Source of the DNA: Girardinichthys multiradiatus
Taxonomy: Eukaryota; Chordata; Actinopteri; Cyprinodontiformes; Goodeidae
Assembly (NCBI RefSeq): GCF_021462225.1
Contig: NC_061811.1
Span: forward strand, 24,010,663 to 24,074,662
Direction: 5' to 3'
Length of the DNA stretch: 64,000 bases
Below, one piece after another: positions 23,771 through 36,309 of this stretch. Every line of letters begins with the position of its first letter. Positions within the stretch are counted from its first letter, which is position 1. The translations under genes were made by a program, and so were the position numbers. Under the pieces are notes generated by a model. It saw only the letters and a program-made list of their open reading frames with translations, was not told the DNA's origin and ran no database searches.

Positions 23771-24777
23771 CCTCTGGTCATGACAAATGACTCATGACTG
23801 AAATAGCGAGCCATAATCCGGGGGCAGAGTTGCTGCTCCTCCACATCTAAAGGACTTGGTTGAGGTGGTTTTCCTCCATTTCTAGGTTTTTTGGGCTCGT
23901 CCCTTAGGGAGAAAATCCTAGGGTATATCAAGAAATTGATGTAGGGTCTCTGCTTCTGGCCTGGGAACCCCTAGGGTTTGACGAGAATCAGCTGGAAAGT
24001 ATCACTGGAGAGAGGAATGATTTCCCTCCTTGACTTGTGGACTTGTTAATTTGCCGACACGATCCCAGATAAGCACAATACGATTGATGGGCAAATTAAA
24101 AAAAAAGCCAAATCTATGCACAGTAAGAAGAGAGTTCAACTATGTGTATTCTTTTCACAAAGAAGATGAATATTGCACAAAAGGTTGTACACATTACTGT
24201 GATTTTACAGTGGACCTTTGAATTGTAGTCAGATTTTAATTTCACAGAAAACAAGTAAGAATATTTGCTTTGTAAAGTAACTCAATACAACGTCATAGTA
24301 TATACCTGGTGTTCTTTAGTGCAAAGTGGTACTTTTGTTGCCTCCCCCTGTTTCAGCAAGGAATTTTGTCTGCATACTCTCATCTTTCGTCCCTGCATGT
24401 TTTCAACATTTTTAAATACTGGTGCAGCAGCAGCTACTTTTCCATAATATAAAATAGAAATTACATCAGGCTTCATGTTTGTGGTACGTTATTTAGGCTA
24501 AAATAGTGGCATGGGTTTTTTTTTTCTTGAGCAAACATGAGTTTTCTTTTAAGTCCTTTTTTTTAAATGTGTGTTTGATCTCATCGACCATGGCCATGGT
24601 AAAGGTGATCATCTTGATAAACCCAATAGAATATAGCTATATAGATTAAAGGTATAGAACAGAGAGGGGTGAGAAAACTGCTAAATAAAAAGAAATCAAA
24701 GCAAGATGTAAGAAAGGAATAAAACAGTGAGTAAAATATATGAGAAGGGTTAGGAAGATCAACATCGCTTCAGTGGC
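23771..24777. other. Unannotated intergenic stretch
   Basis: No recognisable gene or repeat. A minus-strand frame at 23931-23743 contains PLDVEEQQLC, a phrase that also occurs antisense to the LINE RT (near 3390), so a tiny LINE scrap may be present around 23825-23860. Confidence 0.4.
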
Positions 24778-24948
24778 TCATCTGGGAGTTTTGAGTCGCT
24801 CCCACATCTCCCTGCTCTCTCCCTCGGTCATCTCTTCATCGGTGTTGGGAGAAAGGAAACGGACGAAGGATTTACTGTTGGGTCTTGACTTGTACACATT
24901 CCTGGTGTTGTTTTTCTCCCCTCGGCCCCTTGGCCATACCAAAGGCCT
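24778..24948 (-). CDS. Candidate terminal coding exon, unrecognised
   Basis: On the minus strand a pyrimidine-rich acceptor ending ttgttttag (24949-24959) is followed by a frame of 56 codons and TGA (24780-24778). The peptide is highly charged and looks protein-like: NNTRNVYKSRPNSKSFVRF, then LSPNTDEEMTEGESREMWER, then LKTPR. It sits in a GC-richer patch. I do not recognise the family, and no neighbouring exon was identified upstream on that strand, although a donor-like GTGAGC occurs near 25670. It may be a chance frame, and only homology or transcript data would settle it. Confidence 0.25.
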   Translation of the reverse strand, partial: RPLVWPRGRGEKNNTRNVYKSRPNSKSFVRFLSPNTDEEMTEGESREMWERLKTPR

Positions 24949-25118
24949 CTAAAACAACAGGCTGTCAGGTTGTGACAGCTGGCTTCAAACGGCTTCTACA
25001 GCAGCCGTGCAGCCCAGGTTCCCAGACTCGTTGCGAGGCTCTGTGCGCGTTGGATGTGCATGTGATTGTGGCCAGTTAGGTGTTTGGTCTGTACATGCAG
25101 ACATATAACCACTCGTGA

Positions 25119-25119
25119 T

Positions 25120-25184
<65 letters not shown>
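25119..25184. repeat. Microsatellite (GT)n
   Basis: An uninterrupted run of about 32 GT units. Confidence 0.98.
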
Positions 25185-25186
<2 letters not shown>

Positions 25187-25835
25187 CCATCACTCGGAGA
25201 TGAGTGGGAGCTCAGTTACGGAGACTTAAAATTTAACCCTCTTTGGTTTGTGTGTGTGCTTGTGTGTAAGGATGTGACACACCTCCTCTTATTCCCAGTG
25301 ATGAGCACAGGTGGCAGAGTGGCTTTGAAGTGCTGAGAGCCCTCTTATGATTGCCCTGGCCTTCCAGGTGTGTGTGAGCTGGCCCACCTGTCTCAGCGAA
25401 AGAAGGCCCTTTTTGTCTGAGCTTTGTCAACCAGGAGAACGCCATTGATCCCCATGACCTCCCACTCATTTTAGAGCACTATCACACCTTCAAGATTTTC
25501 CCCAGGTTCAGATATGGAAGCTGAGAAAAACCCAGAGTGTCTGAGGGATAGAGGCTGCCTGGTGAGGGTTGGAGGGGTTCAGCAGGAGTGGGTGGGGATC
25601 AGAGTGCCTCTGGGTGAGCATGGAGTAGTACTTACTGCTAATGAGACATCGGTTTGCCCTCCACAGGTGCTCACCATCCAAATGAGGTTACAGCTCAAGG
25701 CTGGCTCTTTTGAAGCTCAAGCTTTAAATTAGATTATCAGTTGTTCCTTATCTAATAATTGCCACATCTGAGACTGATTCCTGGTTCAAAATAAGAAAAC
25801 TGAACAATTTTGCTTTAACCTACTTTCTTCGCATC
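25185..25835. other. GC-richer intergenic stretch
   Basis: Several short open frames on both strands and isolated splice-site-like words (for example an acceptor-like 'tgccctccacag' near 25666), but no recognisable protein. It could hold exons of the same unknown gene as 24778-24948. Confidence 0.3.
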
Positions 25836-25839
25836 TGTC

Positions 25840-26890
25840 CACAGCAATTTTCAAGTACGGTACACAAATTCTCAGTTGGATTTAGGTCCTTACTTTCACC
25901 GGTCTGTTCAGATACATAAATATGCTTTGATCTGAGTCCCATATATTTTTTATTATTTCCAGGACTGCCCTGAATATGGCAGATTATAAAAAACAATGAG
26001 ACTGAACTACATTACATATTCATACCTGCTAGGATTTATCAGTCAGAGCTTTGATCGGAACATGTAGACAAAGGCTAAATGGAAAATTTTTATTTTTGGG
26101 TGCATTGATTTGTACCAGGGAAGACAGTGGTCGATTACAGCCTCGTAAACGTAAGCATAACCTTTGAACATTTTCACATTTTCTCACGTTACAACTACAA
26201 ACTTTAGTGTATTTTGTTGGGACTTTTATGTGATAGAGTAACAGAGAAAATTGCATAATTGCAAAAAAAATGCTTTGCTATTTTTTTCAAATTCTTTATT
26301 TTAGGAGAGAAAGGGAAGCTGATTGCAATTGATGGTAAGATGAAAGGAGCCACCTAGAAGACAGTCCTGGATAAGAAAAAGGATATGAGACTGAGGTGGA
26401 TATCCACATTTTTGAAGGACAACAACCCTATACTTACAGCCAAAGCTACAATAAAATTGTGCCAATAAAGCATATTTATTTCTTTGAATGGACCAGTCAA
26501 AGTCAAGACCTGAATCCAACTGATAATTTGTGGAAAAACTTGAAAATTTCTGTCAACAAATACTCAAATCAAATCTGACTAAGCTTGAGCTATCTTTGAA
26601 AAGCTTTCAGGGTCTATAAGTGTAAAGCTGGCAGAGACATACCTAGAAAACAGCTATAATTCCAGTGAAAAGTGGTTTTGCAAAGTATTGACTCAGGAGG
26701 GTCAGAGACAAATAACGCCACACTTTTCACATTTTGTTTTGTGAAAAATGTTCATCCTGCATCCCTTTGCTGTAGTTCTCAGTTACACACTAAAGGTAAA
26801 ATTGAAATTAAATATACTAGTTTATTTATGTAATGTGACTAAATGTGAACAGGTTCAGAGGTATACCCTTTATCATACTTTTGTAAGGCT
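25840..26890 (+). mobile_element. Decayed Tc1-like transposon
   Basis: At about 26303-26560 the plus strand still reads as a degenerate transposase C-terminal half. Pieces are GKLIAIDGKMKGAT, then a degenerate form of the D-N-D-P-K-H-T block (LKDNNPILTAKAT), then SQ-D-L-N-P-like DNA with stops. The flanks carry AT-rich end sequence ('aacattttcacattttctca', near 26167) and a final 'aaggctctgta' (26883-26893). There are multiple stops and frameshifts. The outer boundaries are approximate. Confidence 0.65.
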
Positions 26891-27858
26891 CTGTATATAA
26901 GTTTGCTATGAGCTCAGAACAAAAACAGCTGAAGAAATGTTATAAACAGTTATGTTTAAAAAGGTACTCAAACCAGTTCAGGTAGATTTATTTCAATTTA
27001 TATCCATTAAATGTAAATCACAAACAGTGGTGGAGGGTCAGTTGCTTTCAATATGAGTGATATTATAGCTGCTCATGAATTATCTCCAGCACTCACTGTA
27101 ACCCCAAACACTATATACAACTCCCCATGTACAGGGATTTCATTACAACACCAGTTGGAAAAGGCATGATTACCATACATGTGTATACAGTTGATAAAAA
27201 GCTATAAAAATAAGTCATAACCTGTCCTCCAGTGGTGTTATTGTTGTGTATAACTCAGATAATCTTATGCAAGTGTTTGGTTAGAATTCCAATTCGTCTG
27301 AATTTCTTTAGTTCCACAATGTTCTGAAAAGAGCTTTGGCTGATTTTTTATTTTATTTATTTTTTCTTGTCTACTTTCATAGAGAAAAATTAATGCCTAA
27401 AAAAAATCAAGGGAGCCAGGTGCCCCATTTTTTGTATTTTGCATGATCTTCAACAATCTCAGTTTGAGGTTATGCACCATGGGCATCAGACAGGAAATAT
27501 TATCAATTACAGACTTGGCATTTTAAATATTTTCTATGTAGGTTTAACTAAAGGAATAAAGAAACTTATTTGTTTTATAGAGCTGGTGTGCTTTCAATCC
27601 CTTTCCTCTCAGTTTTTGCTTTTTATAGTGCCTTGCTGGGTTGGAAGCTTGTATAAATACAGCAGTTTACTCTGAGAAACAGCCCAGTACATAGGAAACC
27701 AGGTTCCTAACATTGACAGGGAACCTCCATGAGGACTCAAACTGTCATAGAATTCAGATTTGCCATTCTTTTTATATAGCTGTGATAGATAAGTTGCAAA
27801 AGTGTAAATCAAACCTTGTGATCCATAATTTGAAATATATGGAATATAGGTAAATATA
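26891..27858. other. Unannotated AT-rich stretch
   Basis: No gene, RNA or clear repeat was recognised. Confidence 0.5.
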
Positions 27859-29116
27859 CAGGGGTTGGACAATGAAACTGAAACACCTGTCATTTTAGTG
27901 TGGGAGGTTTCATGGCTAAATTGGACCAGCCTGGTAGCCAGTCTTCATTGATTGCACATTGCACCAGTAAGAGCAGAGTGTGAAGGTTCAATTAGCAGGG
28001 TAAGAGCACAGTTTTGCTCAAAATATTGAAATGCACACAACATTATGGGTGACATACCAGAGTTCAAAAGAGGACAAATTGTTGGTGCACGTCTTGCTGG
28101 CGCATCTGTGACCAAGACAGCAAGTCTTTGTGATGTATCAAGAGCCACGGTATCCAGGGTAATGTCAGCATATCACCAAGAAGGAAGAACCACATCCAAC
28201 AGGATTAACTGTGGACGCAAGAGGAAGCTGTCTGAAAGGGATGTTCAGGTGCTAACCCGGATTGTATCCAAAAAACATAAAACCACGGCTGCCCAAATCA
28301 CGGCAGAATTAAATGTGCACCTCAACTCTCCTGTTTCCATCAAAACTGTCCGTCGGGAGCTCCACAGGGTCAATATACACGGCCGGGCTGCTATAGCCAA
28401 ACCTTTGGTCACTCATGCCAATGCTAAACGTCGGTTTCAATGGTGCAAGGAGCGCAAATCTTGGGCTGTGGACAATGTGTTCCCTGATGAGTCCACCTTT
28501 ACTGTTTTCCCCACATATGGGAGAGTTACGCTGTGGAGAAGCCCCAAAGAAGCGTACCACCCAGACTGTTGCATGCCCAGAGTGAAGCATGGGGGTGGAT
28601 CAGTGATGGTTTGGTCAGCCATATCATAGCATTCCCTTGGCCCAATACTTGTGCTAGATGGGCGCGTCACTGCCAAGGACTACCAAACCATTCTTGAGGA
28701 CCATGTGCATCCAATGGTTCAAACATTGTATCCTGAAGGCGGTGCCGTGTATCAGGATGACAATGCACTAATACACACAGCAAGACTGGTGAAAGATTGG
28801 TTTGATGAACATGAAAGTGAAGTTGAACATCTCCCATGGCCTGCACAGTCACCAGATCTAAATATTATTGAGCCACTTTGGGGTGTTTTGGAGGAGCGAG
28901 TCAGGAAACGTTTTCCTCCACCAGTATCACGTAGTGACCTGGCCACTATCCTCCAAGAAGAATGGCTTAAAATCCCTCTGACCACTGTGCAGGACTTGTA
29001 TATGTCATTCCCAAGACGAATTGACGCTGTATTGGCCGCAAAAGGAGGCCCTACATCATACTAATAAATTATTGTGGTCTAAAACCAGGTGTTTTAGTTT
29101 CATTGTCCAACCCCTG
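27859..29116 (+). mobile_element. Nearly intact Tc1/mariner element (DD36E type)
   Basis: The terminal inverted repeats start CAGGGGTTGGACAATGAAAC at 27859 and end as its reverse complement at 29116. They match over about 30 bp with one difference and are flanked by TA on both sides (27857-27858 and 29117-29118). The 1258-bp length and single transposase frame in the middle are standard for the superfamily. The transposase is full length except for one stop codon. The size, TIR length and 36-residue catalytic spacing fit the group published as DD36E or 'Incomer'; I assign this from memory of the family. Confidence 0.93.
28045..29064 (+). pseudogene. Tc1/mariner transposase, full length with one in-frame stop
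   Basis: There are 339 codons from ATG 28045 to TAA 29062-29064, with one TAG at 28627-28629 (codon 195). Related proteins have Trp there (AISW), so a single TGG-to-TAG change explains it. Residues 1-115 form the paired-like helix-turn-helix region, with a basic GRKR at 57-60 that may act as AT-hook or nuclear signal. HGGGSVMVW lies at 182-190. Catalytic residues are D148 (FPDEST), D239 (YQDDNALIHTA) and E276 (SPDLNIIEPLW). The second and third are separated by 36 residues, not the 34 of classical Tc1. Apart from the stop I see no frameshift or missing key residue, so this copy looks young. Confidence 0.9.
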
Positions 29117-29118
29117 TA

Positions 29119-31673
29119 TGTAGTGAGACTGTAAACACTTTTCTGGATGTTATGTTGTTATTTTGTTAAATAGTCAAACAGCTTAGGAATTTCCTCCATG
29201 ATTTTACCAATTTTCTGGTTCATTCAGATAAACTACAAAATCATAGCAAAAACATCTGTAGTAATAGCTATGTTAAATCTGTGATATAGTAACAGTTGAA
29301 CTTTTGTGATTAATGGTAGCTGTTTGCACACCAAATCAAATTCTGCCTATAAGGCAGAAACATGGGTCTGCTTAGAGCACTCATATCCTCGGATTAATTA
29401 CACTTTTTCTTTCAAACTTAAGTAAAGTGGTAATTTATCGAGCCATTTACCATCAGATACCAATTTTGTTGATTATATTTTAGGAATGCAGATGAGTTTT
29501 TGTGTGAATTTGTTTTTAAATAAAAACACACGCAGGATTCCATTGAAGTTATATTCTGCACTCAGAAATTACTGAGGAAGCATTTATGATGATCTATGTT
29601 TATAACTTAAATAACATTTATGAATAGTTGAAAAAACGTATTTATGTGTTTAAATGATGAACAAAACCTATATCAAGTATAAATGAGAGATTAATTATGT
29701 TGAATTTGCCTACAACAAGTACAAAAGATGGTTGCGATGAAGTTATTATATTAAATGACTAATAAATGTATTGTTTTCTTGCAGTAAACGTGGTCACGGT
29801 TATTTTTTTTTTACCCCATAATTGTTTTTGCGACCTTTAAAGAGATCGCTCCACAGTACAAGTTTAGAGCGCAGATGTCATAGTTTATAAAAGTTATCCT
29901 TTCTTATTTGTTTTCAGGCTTGTAGCTCAGGCTAGTTTTATTCATTTCCATAGTCAAAGTAGAGAAATGTGTAAAAAACAACAATAATAATAATAAAACG
30001 AAGATATTAAGCACATTAATTTTTACCTTTTTTGTGTCTGTGTGTTGTGTATCATATATCATATATATATCTTCTATTCTAGCATACTGAGTACTGAACC
30101 TGAGCATCAATGCCTAACACAATCTCTATCCAAGCCCAAATTAGAGATAGGAAAATCATTTGAGTTTAAAAATGTGAGGATTACTGAGCACAGCTTGTGA
30201 CAAACTTATAATTAAAAGAAGCTAATGTTCTAGCTCCATTCAGGCTCAAGTTGTAATTTCTGTTCCAGTTTTGACCAATTTTATTCTGATTAATTCTGAA
30301 GTAGCTAAAATCTTACTTTTCTGCACATAATTCAAATAAATTCGTTGTTTATATGGTGCCAGTTTATAACATGTTGTCTCAAGGCACTTTGCAATACAAC
30401 TATAATCAAATCAAATGAATCCAAGTTCACTTTATTTTGTCAATTGTTAAAAGGTGTTCTACTTAAGGAAACCCAGACAACGGCATCATTTCACAGACTT
30501 GAGCTGCAATCCTTTATGTGGTGCATGTGTTGATAGCGGAATATAAAGATTCCAAGTAAAAAGCTCCAGACCAGGGCCAATGTGAGCAGCCATCTGCTAG
30601 TCCAAGATTAAATTGTGAGGATTTAACTATGTCACAGTAATGTACAACTGGCAAAACATGCCACTTGAAGACTAGAACTTTGTGTACAAATAGTTTTCTG
30701 ACGTAGCATGTCATTTTGCCCCAAAAAGTAACTTCAGGTTATTTTTACACATAGTTACTCATACCCTAAATAAAAAACTAGCTCCTTTTGCAGCTAATTA
30801 TCCTTAAAAAAAAAAAAAAGCAAAACAGCATTGATTTAATTTAATAACACAATCTGAGGACATCATCAGAGGTTTTGTACTGACAGTATACACAAAAAGT
30901 AAGAACCAAGCTAAAATAACATCCTGGCCTACCTGAGAAATGTTGTGCTAACAATAAACAACAGTGATCACCTTGATGGTCTGGCTGCTGACTCCGCTAG
31001 AGATATCTGTGATTGCTTTAGCATAAACTTGGCTGTGTCTGTGCCCCTTAACCTTGGGTTGTTGCTTCCCTTGCAGACAAAATTGGTTTAAGACAGAAGG
31101 ATTAAGGCAAATCTTTAGATTTTCTGGTTTTAAAAGTGAATGTAAGTTGCCATTTAGAGATAGTCACTTATCACATTTTTGATTGTATATCAATGTGTGT
31201 TTTATGACAGATAAATAATAAATGTGAAAATGTGATGTGAAAGTAAGTGTACGTATTGAAATCTGTTTTTTGAATCTGTGTTGCAAAGACCACCATCTGC
31301 ACGTAAATAATATCTTAACATTGAAGATATACAGAATGTAAGATCTTTGTGTCATCCTAAAGAGCATAAACGGATGAAGAAAGATATTTTCTTTGAATTA
31401 TGAAAAATGTATAAGAATTTGTATGCAGTGATCTTATCAGTAACTACTAACACAATGGCTCTAAATGGCTAATTTTGTTATTATAAAAGAGTGTTTATAC
31501 CACTACTTCGGCATTACTGCAAAAAAGTAGTACTTTTTTCCCTATCCAGTTTGCCACTGGGGCAGTATAAGCAAACCTTTGGTGCTTTCAGCTAGGTCTC
31601 TTAGTCCCCATTAAGATGTGAGAGATTTTATAGGCGTATTGCAGGGTCTGTTCTCACAACAGAAAATCATATA
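29119..31673. other. AT-rich intergenic stretch with one small LINE scrap
   Basis: No gene was recognised. At about 30335-30430 'tatatggtgccagtttataa' and 'ctcaaggcactttgcaata' resemble the 3' UTR of an L2-type LINE in antisense. An A-run lies near 30806-30820. Confidence 0.4.
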
Positions 31674-31675
31674 TA

Positions 31676-32747
31676 CAGTGCCTTGCGAAAGTACTCGGCC
31701 TCCTTGAACTTTCAACCTCTTGCCACATTTCAGGCTTCAAACATAAAGACTTAAAATTCAAATTTTTTGTGAAGAATCAACAACAAGTGGGACACAATCG
31801 TGAAGTGGAATGAAATGTATTGGATGTGTCAAATGTTTTAACAAATAAAAAACTGAAAAGTGGGGCGTGCAATATTATTCGGCCCCTTGCATTAATACTT
31901 TGTAGCGCCACCCTTTGCTGCAATTACAGCTGCAAGTTGCTTGGGGTATGTCTCTATTAGTTTTGCACATCGAGAGACTGAAATTCTTGCCCATTCTTCC
32001 TTGCAAAACAGCTCGAGCTCAGTGAGGTTGGATGGAGAGCGTTCGTGAACAGCAGTCTTCAGCTCTGTCCACAGATTCTTGATTGGATTCAGGTCTGGAC
32101 TTTGACTAGGCCATTCCAACACCTGGATACGTTTATTTGTGAACCATTCCATTGTAGATTTGGCTTTATGTTTTGGATCATTGTCTTGTTGGAAGATAAA
32201 TCTCCGTCCCAGTCTCAGGTCTCTTGCAGACTCCAACAGGTTTTCTTTCAGAATGGTCCTGTATTTGGCCCCATCCATCTTCCCATCAATTTTGACCATC
32301 TTCCCTGTCTCTGCTGACAAAAAGCAGGCCCAAACCATGATGGTGCCACCACCATGTTTGACAGTGGGGCTTTGAACAGAACCCTGAGACTATCACAGAG
32401 CAGGTGCATTTATACGGAGACTTGATTACACACAGGTGGAATCTATTTATCATCATCAGTCATTTGGGACAACATTGGATCATTCAGAGATCCTCACTGA
32501 ACTTCTGGAGTGAGTTTGCTGCACTGAAAGTAAAGGGACCAAATAATATTGCACGCCCCACTTTTCAGTTTTTTATTTGTTAAAAAAGTTTGAGACATCC
32601 AATAAATTTCATTCCACTTCACGATTGTGTCCCACTTGTTGTTGATTCTTCACAAAACATTTGAATTTTATATCTTTATGTTTGAAGACTGAAATGTGGC
32701 AAGAGGTTGACCAGTTCAAGGGGGCCAAGTACTTTCGCAAGGCACTG
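31676..32747 (-). mobile_element. Tc1-like element (family B), copy 1, internally deleted
   Basis: The ends are CAGTGCCTTGCGAAAGTACT (31676) and its reverse complement at 32747, with TA on both flanks (31674-31675 and 32748-32749). The terminal repeats are long (about 200 bp) and include an inner copy of the 'ttcggcccc' word, an IR/DR design. Compared with copy 2 (40974-42599), about 555 bp are missing between 'gacagtgggg' (near 32370) and 'ctttgaacagaacc', which removes the N-terminal half of the transposase. Confidence 0.92.
31892..32360 (-). pseudogene. Tc1-like transposase, C-terminal half (copy 1)
   Basis: On the minus strand an open frame of about 148 codons from MVWACFLSAETGKMVKIDG to AAVIAAKGGATKY and a stop covers the second and third catalytic regions. 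FQQDNDPKHKAK holds the second Asp. The third catalytic block reads SPDLNPIKNLW, with Lys where Tc1 transposases have Glu. The helix-turn-helix region and the first catalytic Asp are deleted. The protein cannot be active. Confidence 0.88.
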
Positions 32748-32749
32748 TA

Positions 32750-33479
32750 ACGTTGCTTTGCCATTGGCAGAAAGGTCAAATTCCTAGATCGGCCTCAGAT
32801 CAGCTTGCCTGGAGCTACACGGGATTTGTGTCTTGCTCTCTGACACTTTTTCAAGACATTTAAAGTTCATACAAGAGAGAAAAATTTACACTTAAGTGCT
32901 TTTGCAGTAATTGTACCCTGAAATATGTTTAGAGCACAGAAGTTCACTTTGGAAATAAAAACGTGGAATTTAAAAACAGTCCTTCAGCCCGGTCTCTGAT
33001 CCAAACAGTACTTTAGGTTCGATGCCGCTGAAATCACAATGGGATACATCACAGAGTCACAGCCTGTAAATGTTAGCTTTAGTTTCTTTTACATCAACAG
33101 TTTACCCATCTCTAATTGAAACACGCCCCCTCTTTCTACTCTTTCTATCTAAACATGAAGACCTGCACACGCATACACGCATCCATGCACCCCTTCCTAT
33201 ACACATCCACATCCAGTGGGACTGTGGGAACATCTGGAGGAACTCATCCAATACACAGACAAACGTTTCCTGGAGAGTACTAAAAGAACCATTGTAGAGG
33301 CTTCAAACAGCCCACCATTGCTAACACAAACATGCGGACACAGGGGCAGACACCTCCTGGCTGACAAGATAAAGACTAGATCAGATGAGCAGAGGGAACA
33401 AAGACCATCTCTTTGCACTCTGCGACATTAAGGTTTACAAACCTTTGTTCTCTAAGAAAAACTCAAAGCCCAGACTAAA
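32750..33479. other. Unannotated intergenic stretch
   Basis: No recognisable gene. Short open frames around 33070-33430 show no domain. Confidence 0.45.
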
Positions 33480-33790
33480 GTTCGCTCCAAAAAATGTCAA
33501 CAAAGATCAGGACTTCTGGAATAATTTTCTACGGCACATGAGTCCAAAATAATCTGGACACTAGAAAGAACTTGTTTTGCATAAACCAAATACAGCATCC
33601 CAAGAGAAGAACCTCGTACCAACTGTGAAGCATGGAGAAGGAAGTGCCAAGATGGTTTGAGGATGCTTTACTGCATTAGGATCTAGTCTGTTCTACCGCG
33701 GATCAGAGGATGCTTTAGGAAAATTTTAGGCCATCTGTTAAAAAAATTAAGCTTAATCAGAACTACAAAACTGGATCCTGCAATTTGACA
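33480..33790 (+). mobile_element. Decayed Tc1-like transposase fragment
   Basis: The plus strand reads as broken pieces of a Tc1 transposase: DQDFWNN (near the first catalytic block), KPNTASQEKNLVPTVKHGEG followed by a degenerate GGGS-MVWGCF block, and a decayed tail. Stops and frameshifts are frequent, and the terminal repeats were not found. Confidence 0.55.
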
Positions 33791-36309
33791 GCGGTACAAA
33801 ACAAACTAGTTGACCTTCCAAGGATTGGCTGTGAATTAATAAATGGAAAGTCCTGGGACAAATCAAAGCCCAGATATTCAACCTTTGGAGGTGATACAAA
33901 GTGATGTTAAATGTTACTTGCCTGAAAGGGTCAACTCTCAAATCAGAAAGCTGCAAATCAGAATAATCTAAAATCAGGTCAGAGATCTGATTGGTGCTTT
34001 TCTGTTTTTCAATTTAGACTCTGTAGTCTACAAGAGGGCCCGAGTTTAATTGGTTGTGCTTACAGGCCATCAGTGGGAATAAATTAAATCAATTCCTCAA
34101 ACAGGACTGGGCCAGAATTCCTCCACAGTGACTCATTACCATTTTTCAAACTCTTGACAGCTTTTGTTGCCACCAAGGGTCTCACAACAAGTAATTAGGT
34201 TCAGGGGGAAATTATTGTTTCACATATGTCAGGTGGGTTTGAATAGCCTTTTTCCACAATAATTGAAATCATCAGGCTATCTCTGCTTAATATTGAAATT
34301 TGTTTGACAAAAAAACAAAAACTGAATAAATATGTCATATGGCAGATGTTCCTTCATGGCACTGTAACTGTACAATAACCTAAAAAAATGAACAGGTTAC
34401 ATTAATTTAGCACTTTTAACCTCACATTTGACCTCTAAAGGGATAAAAAATCTGTTTAACTAAATCTTTACATGTCTGTCAGAAGCACATTTACACTGTT
34501 TAAACCGGTTGTGTGCAATTCTCTCAGTTTATTTCCAAAGAATAAAATCTGAAATCTAAGAGAAACCGAAGTTAACAAACAGCAAATTTGGAGCTAAATC
34601 TTTTCCTTTATACTCAAGTAGTTTCAAATGAGTTTTAAAAATCCTCTGACATCATCAGATCAGTGCGATTTATTTTAACAACTTTCAAACGTTAGAGTCT
34701 TTTCGCAAGTTCTCATAACCTTTTTCTGTGCTCTCTGTCTCTCTGTCAGAGGCAAAAAAAAAAACAGTTTATCATTATCACCCCCTCTCACCTGAGACCT
34801 CACCTCTTGTATCCCCTCTCGCTCTACTTCCTGACACCCCCTCGCTCTGCCAGTGCGGCCCTTTCACCCCATCTATCCCCTGCCACTGCCCGTCTCTTCA
34901 CACTACACCTCCCACCCCTCCCTCACCCTCCTCACTTCGCTACCTCCTACTGAGCGCATTTCCTTACTCCTTCCCAGGCAAACAAAGGGGGGAAAAAAGC
35001 TTTTACTCATTAGTGGATGACCCTTGGCCCCAGGCCACATTTTAAGAGGCTCTACTTGACTCCTGACATGGCCGTCAGCAATCAAAACATGTGCGTTCAG
35101 CGCATATAGACCTGGAAGAAGGCAGGATGTATTGATGCTTGCCTCGCTGTGAGTGTGTGTGACAGCAGTCTGACAGCAAACAGACAGGTTCACTAACCGC
35201 TTCACAAGCTCCCCCCATCGTCGCCACCTCGACATTGGCACTAGGTACCCACAGTGGACATGGACCAGACTCTCCATCTTACAGCTTACAGCAGGAGCTC
35301 CGAAAACTTTATCACCAAACTGTATGTTTACTCTTTGTGAAAGGTGAAAGGTTTTGGGGTAGTGCGTCAGAGCTGATGTGTAATGGCGTTGAAGCTTTTC
35401 TAATTGCTAGCAGAAGAGGGATGCGGTGAGCTTGTTTAAGATCTGGTGTGTTTGTTTTTCTAATTTCGCTGAGAGAATGCAAACACGCACACGCTGTTTA
35501 TCTCACTGCTCCAACCATTTTAACATGTGTATTTTGCTAGATCTGAAAAGAGTCAAATATTGATGGTTTTATTCAGCAGCATAGACATTTTGGTTTAAAA
35601 AAAAAAGTTGAGCCAAGTAAGAATGAAAAAAAGTCTGGAAACGTGATTTATCCTGAGGCAGGGCCCTGCCCAGGTCAGCCATTTAATGAGGAAGCTGACA
35701 GCATATTCCCTAAGGCGAGGCACAGCTACTGTAGTAATAGCCCCTCACTGATGACAGATTCATGCACTCACCTTGTTTGATGTGGTTCTCTCCTTCTGCT
35801 TTACGCTCTGCCTATTTGTTTTGGAGGGGTTTTCTTTTTACCAAAACCAAGCTTTCCAAAGAACATTTACTGAGCAATTAAGGAGCTCTACCTGGCTCTA
35901 CTGAGTCATAATATGACTGAAATACCTTTATGTGTCTCTAACAACTGTTTAGTCATGCATTTTTCTAATATTACAACTCTCAAACATGAAATTCCTCAGT
36001 AATGTCTGAACAACATGGATGAGTCAGTTTTATATTGCAACAGTGTTTGTGAACTCCAAGACAGTTTAAATCTGTTCTAATTGAACACAACATAAGGTAT
36101 AAATATGTGCATCTGGGTATGTTTTGTCATGCTTCTGTTGAAGTATTGCCTATTATTTCCAACATAGATCATTTAAAATAAAAAGATGACTTTTGTAAAG
36201 TAAAAAGATCTCACGGAAGAGTGACAGCCCCAGACCACACTCCCACCACCATGTAGGTTTGAAGTCTGCATAGTCTCTTTATTATTGTTCAGTCATGAAC
36301 ACTTAGTAA
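33791..36309. other. Intergenic stretch with a pyrimidine-rich tract
   Basis: No gene was recognised. A strongly C/T-rich tract spans about 34775-34975. The blocks at 35000-35300 and 35640-35790 have balanced composition and no simple repeats (one includes the palindrome GCAGGGCCCTGC near 35658), so they are possible conserved non-coding segments. I cannot test that here. Confidence 0.4.

Noticed and set aside
24778..24948. Resemblance of the candidate exon to the middle of parathyroid-hormone-related protein
   Set aside because: Only scattered matches (PNSK, VRF, LKTP). The hormone domain that should precede it in the same exon is absent.
34728..35045. Pro/Ser-rich open frame of 105 codons
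   Set aside because: It translates a C/T-rich tract, with no domain and no supporting splice structure.
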